NCBI GenBank assembly: GCA_021205045.1
Contig: JAJPYH010000309.1
Coordinates: 1-8,618 of the forward strand
DNA length: 8,618 nucleotides
Source of the DNA: Lachnospiraceae bacterium
Lineage (GTDB): Bacteria > Bacillota > Clostridia > Lachnospirales > Lachnospiraceae
Direction: 5' to 3'
Both the position numbers and the translations under genes were made by a program. Each line of letters starts with the position of its first letter. Position 1 is the first letter of the stretch. The notes under the pieces are model-generated. The model made no database searches. It was not told the origin of the DNA and was given only the letters and a program-made list of their open reading frames with translations. Below are positions 6,596-8,618 of this stretch, piece after piece.

Positions 6596-7528
6596 CAAAT
6601 CCAGGTATGTCAGAGAATTGCAGCGCTTGAACATATAGCTCATGGTTTCTGCATTCTCAGTATGGAACGCTCCATTAAATTCGATATTTGTTACATTATC
6701 ATATCCGTTAAACATCCCCAGACAGTTTGCTGGAGCTGCCACACCACCCTCGCCGGCAATATACAGATCACAGCTGCCGGATTTTGAGTTTCTCACCGTC
6801 CAGCCAAGCACCGAACCATCCTGTGCCTCCGATAAATCCTCTGCATCCTCCGGTGCATCGCTCAGCGTATCCAGAAATGTAATGGAAGTGACTTCCGTCC
6901 TCGTCAAATCCATTTTGAATACTGAGTACTCACAGGCCTGTTCGCTCCCCTCACTACATACATCCGCCTTCAGAATATTATTTTCCCAGGATAAATCCAA
7001 AACATCATCCGCGAACCACGAATTCACCACATTGAGCAGCGAATCCGCCGCATCTCCAAGCATCGGCAGGCCTGCTCCGCAGAATATCAGTACAATCAGA
7101 AGCACAGAGGCTGAAATTTTCACAGCCTTTTTTTGCTTTTTGCGCCTGTCATAGGCCGCCCCCTCACGGGAATACTGCTCCGACAGATATCCCCGGAAAT
7201 TGTCATGGATCAGACTGTAACCCCCATCTGCATGCCTGACCAACAGTCCCAGTTTCCCCACCAGCTGCTCCGCCACGGCAAAGTCGAACCACTCTGCCTC
7301 GTTCGTCTTTTGGGTCAGCATCAGTCTGGATTTTCCCAGATATTCGGGAAATAATCTGGCAAAATCCTCGTCCTTCAGACGCCGAAAGTTTTCTGCGGCA
7401 ATCTGTCGGGTCTCGTCGAAGGAAAGCAGAGTTCGTTTTTTTCTCCCCATCTCCCAGGCAATTTGGGGGAGAAGATGATGCAGAATATATTTATGACAAA
7501 GCTGCAGCCCCTGATTGCCGCTGTCCAT
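6404..7528 (-). CDS. STAND-like tail, transmembrane helix and BspA-type repeats (C-terminal fragment)
   Basis: A 374-residue open segment if read from ATG 7528, but coding sense continues upstream in frame to about 7567 (ERVLEQLCLKQLR), and no ribosome site is seen at 7528. Residues 10-120 look like the helical/winged-helix tail of a STAND or NACHT ATPase (CHKYILHHLLPQIAWEM, LVGKLGLLVRHADGGYSLIHDNFRGYL). A Lys/Arg stretch (128-136) and one transmembrane helix (about 137-157) follow. An outer domain (TSITFLDTL, DGSVLGWTV, LYIAGEGGV) leads into BspA-type DUF285 repeats (about 295-357) with the pattern MF-C-SLT-LDLSSFDTS-V-SM-MF. Such repeats are usually extracellular and bind host or other surface ligands. 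The repeat pattern stops abruptly after SECESLS; the last residues to 374 are antisense Rpn sequence, so the C-terminus is truncated. Confidence 0.72.
   Translation of the reverse strand: MDSGNQGLQLCHKYILHHLLPQIAWEMGRKKRTLLSFDETRQIAAENFRRLKDEDFARLFPEYLGKSRLMLTQKTNEAEWFDFAVAEQLVGKLGLLVRHADGGYSLIHDNFRGYLSEQYSREGAAYDRRKKQKKAVKISASVLLIVLIFCGAGLPMLGDAADSLLNVVNSWFADDVLDLSWENNILKADVCSEGSEQACEYSVFKMDLTRTEVTSITFLDTLSDAPEDAEDLSEAQDGSVLGWTVRNSKSGSCDLYIAGEGGVAAPANCLGMFNGYDNVTNIEFNGAFHTENAETMSYMFKRCNSLTYLDLSSFDTSGVESMQGMFHLCSSLTEADVSNFDTSCVTCMKDMFSECESLSCFDLARLTVILQRIV
6437..6458. other. Rearrangement junction truncating two opposing genes
   Basis: To the left, plus-strand Rpn coding keeps family sense up to about codon 110 (YDALQYDSQ). 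To the right, minus-strand BspA coding keeps its repeat sense up to SECESLSCFDL. The two meet within about 20 bp, and each then reads antisense through the other. This marks a deletion, inversion or recombination breakpoint, or an assembly join. No insertion sequence or target duplication is seen at the point. Confidence 0.6.
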
Positions 7529-7539
7529 ACGTAGCTGCT

Positions 7540-7788
7540 TTAAGCAAAGCTGCTCCAGAACTCTCTCTCGTTTCCATTCAGGCTCCAGACGCTGTTATAA
7601 TCTATAAGCAGCGCGTCCTCTTTTAACAGCAGAATATTATCCGGGCTGATGTCCAGATGCAGGAACCCATTCTGGTGAAAGCAATCCAGAGCATCCAGAA
7701 TTTTGATCAGAATCCCTGCCATCTCCCTCAGGCTGAGTCCTCCCTGCTCCAGCAGTTCCTCCAGATTCTGCCCCCCCCCCGTGAAGTG
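7540..7788 (-). CDS. Kinase catalytic-loop fragment (middle frame)
   Basis: The segment is open from 7788 to the TAA at 7542-7540, with an internal ATG at 7722 but no clear start of its own. From the G tract it reads GGGQNLEELLEQGGLSLREMAGILIKILDALDCFHQNGF, then the catalytic loop LHLDISPDNILL (HxDxxxxN, with Leu in place of Arg, so a non-RD kinase), then LLIDYNSVW, where DYN stands for DFG. It ends in WSLNGNEREFWSSFA; the last residues after NGNE are out of frame with the sequence that follows. The kinase activation segment and C-lobe are missing. It only makes sense as part of the larger broken gene. Confidence 0.6.
   Translation of the reverse strand, partial: HFTGGGQNLEELLEQGGLSLREMAGILIKILDALDCFHQNGFLHLDISPDNILLLKEDALLIDYNSVWSLNGNEREFWSSFA
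7561..7569. repeat. GA/CT dinucleotide run at the second frame change
   Basis: Plus-strand CTCTCTCTC (minus-strand GAGAGAGAG, 4.5 units) lies exactly where the catalytic-loop frame should join the C-terminal frame. Loss of one unit, or gain of one base, restores a continuous reading frame. It is short for a slippage tract, so a single past indel is as likely as ongoing switching. Confidence 0.6.
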
Positions 7789-8167
7789 TCAGAACAGAAT
7801 AATATGTCCCGTAGGCTTCATAAGAATTGAGATTGCCCGAGGTTTGTGATGGCTTATGGGCTAATAACTCCAGATTGGCCTGATTCCCCTGTTTGAACCG
7901 GATCTTGTAAAAGTCCATGGACTTCTCTCCCTCCATGGTGCAAAGGATTTCTCCGCCTTCGCCCCGGCGAATATCGCCTCTGGAGCTTACGGGGAACAGT
8001 TCCTTGATCAGAACAAAGTGCCTTCCTTCCGTATTTAACGAATCTGCATAACTTGCTCTGTACACAATGGAACTTCCGCCCATTCCCTCTACTGAATCGA
8101 TTCTGTATCGGATGCCTCCCAATATCAGGGTGCTTCCCTCCGCTCTGACTTCTCTTTGATATGACAA
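7637..8167 (-). CDS. Ser/Thr protein kinase N-lobe (frame-shifted fragment)
   Basis: The start is TTG 8167 with GGAGG 9 nt upstream. The first 132 residues form a kinase N-lobe: glycine-rich loop EGMGGSSIVYRA (27-38, with Gly28, Gly30 and Val35) and the ATP-binding lysine in FVLIKELFP (Lys55). The segment EAYGTYYSVLTL (117-128) fits the strands before the hinge. At residues 130-132 the frame enters the run of ten G. Beyond it the translation (AESGGTAGAGRTQPEG and on, to residue 176) is out of frame and has no kinase sense, ending at 7637. As written, the product would be a catalytically dead N-lobe. With nine G it continues into the catalytic loop HLDISPDN. The encoded part has no membrane segment, so the kinase is predicted to be cytoplasmic. 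Confidence 0.75.
   Translation of the reverse strand: MSYQREVRAEGSTLILGGIRYRIDSVEGMGGSSIVYRASYADSLNTEGRHFVLIKELFPVSSRGDIRRGEGGEILCTMEGEKSMDFYKIRFKQGNQANLELLAHKPSQTSGNLNSYEAYGTYYSVLTLHGGGAESGGTAGAGRTQPEGDGRDSDQNSGCSGLLSPEWVPASGHQPG
7771..7780. repeat. Homopolymer G10 tract (minus strand) inside kinase gene
   Basis: Ten consecutive C on the plus strand, read as ten G in the kinase gene. It marks exactly the point where kinase sense moves from one frame to another. Nine or twelve G would put the catalytic loop in frame with the start; ten does not. Runs of this length are typical slipped-strand phase-variation sites and also typical sequencing or assembly error sites. Confidence 0.85.
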
Positions 8168-8258
8168 CGCCCTTTTCCTCCAACCTGGTCTTTGGGGCTG
8201 ATTCTTCCCGGCACTGACCTTTGACTAACGCCTTCAAACAGCCCTTTATGATAGCGTA

Positions 8259-8267
8259 ATTGTATCA
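8259..8267 (-). promoter_or_regulatory. Candidate extended -10 promoter for the kinase gene
   Basis: The minus strand reads TGATACAAT: an extended -10 (TG, one base, TACAAT), about 90 nt upstream of the TTG start at 8167. The -35 position is only T-rich and poor. It lies just downstream of the terminator of the preceding gene, which is where a promoter for an independent transcript is expected. Confidence 0.35.
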
Positions 8268-8324
8268 AATGTCCCCCGAAAAAAATTTTACTTTTTTCCT
8301 TCTCCAAGCTTTTTTACTTTTAAA

Positions 8325-8370
8325 ACAACAAAACTTCCCGATATACGCACATAAGCGTACACCGGGAAGT
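8325..8370 (-). terminator. Rho-independent terminator of the right-edge gene
   Basis: ACTTCCCG (8333-8340) pairs with CGGGAAGT (8363-8370), and an inner TACGC/GCGTA stem (8344-8348 with 8355-8359) extends the hairpin. On the minus strand it is followed by TTTTGTTGTTTT. It begins 5 nt after the stop codon of the gene at 8375-8618, so it ends that transcript ahead of the kinase gene. Confidence 0.8.
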
Positions 8371-8374
8371 CTTC

Positions 8375-8618
8375 TCATTCACTGCTAAAGAGAATCTCCA
8401 GGGCTCCTTTCATCTTATCATTAATCGCATCGTCATACTGTGCCCGAAGCGCGTAAAGAACCAGGCAATCAAAGGGATTGCCCGGATCAAGCAAATTCAT
8501 GCCGTAGTTTTCCAGAAAAAGGTTGATCTTATTCAGTCGTATTTCCAGAAGTTCTGTGGGATCTGCCTCAAATAAATATTCGTAGTAGAGATCGTCCTCT
8601 GATTCGCCCCCCCCCAAT
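8375..8618 (-). CDS. Unrecognised protein, C-terminal fragment (runs off right edge)
   Basis: About 80 C-terminal residues end at the TGA at 8377-8375; the start is beyond the window. I do not recognise the family. The fragment is acidic and apparently helical (LLEIRLNKINLFLENYGMNLLDPGNPFDCLVLYALRAQYDDAINDKMKGALEILF), with no membrane segment or catalytic motif. The LDPGNPFDCLVLYALRA stretch looks like a conserved core. At the very edge the reading frame passes through a run of nine G (plus-strand C9 at 8607-8615), so the frame beyond it is uncertain and a TTG at 8617 should not be taken as a real start. It has its own terminator and precedes the kinase gene on the same strand. Confidence 0.55.
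   Translation of the reverse strand, partial: LGGGESEDDLYYEYLFEADPTELLEIRLNKINLFLENYGMNLLDPGNPFDCLVLYALRAQYDDAINDKMKGALEILFSSE
8607..8615. repeat. Homopolymer G9 tract (minus strand) at the right edge
   Basis: Nine consecutive C on the plus strand, nine G in the minus-strand gene, three bases from the window end. It is the second long G run within about 850 bp and may mark a second frame-unstable gene, or the place where an assembly broke. Confidence 0.7.

Larger units (their letters stand above)
6404..8167 (-). pseudogene. Broken kinase - STAND-like - transmembrane - BspA (DUF285) receptor gene, whole extent
   Basis: One ancestral gene appears to span this interval in three reading segments. 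The kinase N-lobe (8167 to the G tract at 7780-7771) is in one frame. The catalytic loop to the DYN motif (7770 to about 7569) is in a second frame. The ATPase tail, membrane helix and BspA repeats (about 7567 to 6440) are back in the first frame. The first frame change is exactly at a run of ten G (plus-strand C10 at 7771-7780); nine G would join the segments as GGGQNLEELLEQGG. The second coincides with a GA run (7561-7569); removing one GA gives NGNERVLEQLCLKQLRMDS. The kinase activation loop, APE motif and C-lobe and the P-loop of the ATPase are absent, which suggests an internal deletion. The 3' end is cut off at the junction with the Rpn fragment. The start is TTG 8167 with GGAGG 9 nt upstream. 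Confidence 0.7.

Noticed and set aside
6642..7154. Plus-strand open frame opposite the BspA/membrane segment
   Set aside because: Antisense of a segment with clear DUF285 and transmembrane sense on the minus strand.
7854..8237. Minus-strand open frames in other frames over the kinase N-lobe (also 8125-8307)
   Set aside because: Arg/Gly-rich out-of-frame translations. Kinase motifs are only in the frame starting at TTG 8167.
1..8618. CRISPR array, tRNA or rRNA genes, insertion sequence with transposase
   Set aside because: No regularly spaced repeat-spacer pattern, cloverleaf, rRNA-like sequence or intact transposase was seen. The tandem repeats found are coding and lack spacers.

Overview
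The window looks like an accessory segment from a gut Clostridia genome, most likely Lachnospiraceae. That placement rests on protein style (a BspA-type repeat protein fused to a kinase, an Rpn-family nuclease, an HtrA protease with a long low-complexity cytoplasmic tail, GH27 and GH88 glycosidases) and on Shine-Dalgarno sites of GGAGG type. It is inference, not a database match. Nearly all genes lie on the minus strand. The sequence begins inside one gene and ends inside another, so it may be a whole short contig.

Layout from left to right. At 1-554 (minus) is the N-terminal half of a GH88 unsaturated glucuronyl hydrolase. A gap of about 300 bp holds a 129-bp nested palindromic element and a 26-bp direct repeat. 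At 856-2286 (minus) is a GH27 alpha-galactosidase-like enzyme with an in-frame 33-bp tandem repeat. A gap of about 450 bp holds a strong terminator for the next gene and a terminator-like stem-loop in the GH27 leader. At 2738-4642 (minus) is a membrane-anchored HtrA/DegP-like serine protease with a PDZ domain and a cytoplasmic tail built from six 16-residue repeats. At 4785-5567 (minus) is a nucleotidyltransferase of the RlaP/YcgL family. A gap of about 540 bp separates it from an Rpn-family nuclease fragment at 6107-6595 (plus).

From 6404 to 8167 (minus) lies a broken receptor-like gene: a Ser/Thr kinase N-lobe and catalytic loop, a segment resembling the tail of a STAND/NACHT ATPase, one transmembrane helix, and BspA-type (DUF285) leucine-rich repeats. 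It is split by two frame changes, one exactly at a run of ten G and one at a GA dinucleotide run. It also seems to have lost its kinase C-lobe and the ATPase core, and it is cut off within its repeats at the same point where the opposing Rpn gene is cut off. At the right edge is the C-terminus of an unrecognised protein, with another run of nine G and its own terminator.

The two glycosidases plausibly act together on host or plant glycans. The right part (6100-8618) is a region of rearrangement and frame-unstable coding sequence. The kinase-ATPase-BspA gene with its G10 tract is the most interesting object: either a phase-variable surface receptor caught in an OFF state, a decaying pseudogene, or partly an assembly artefact. 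Reads across the tracts would tell which.
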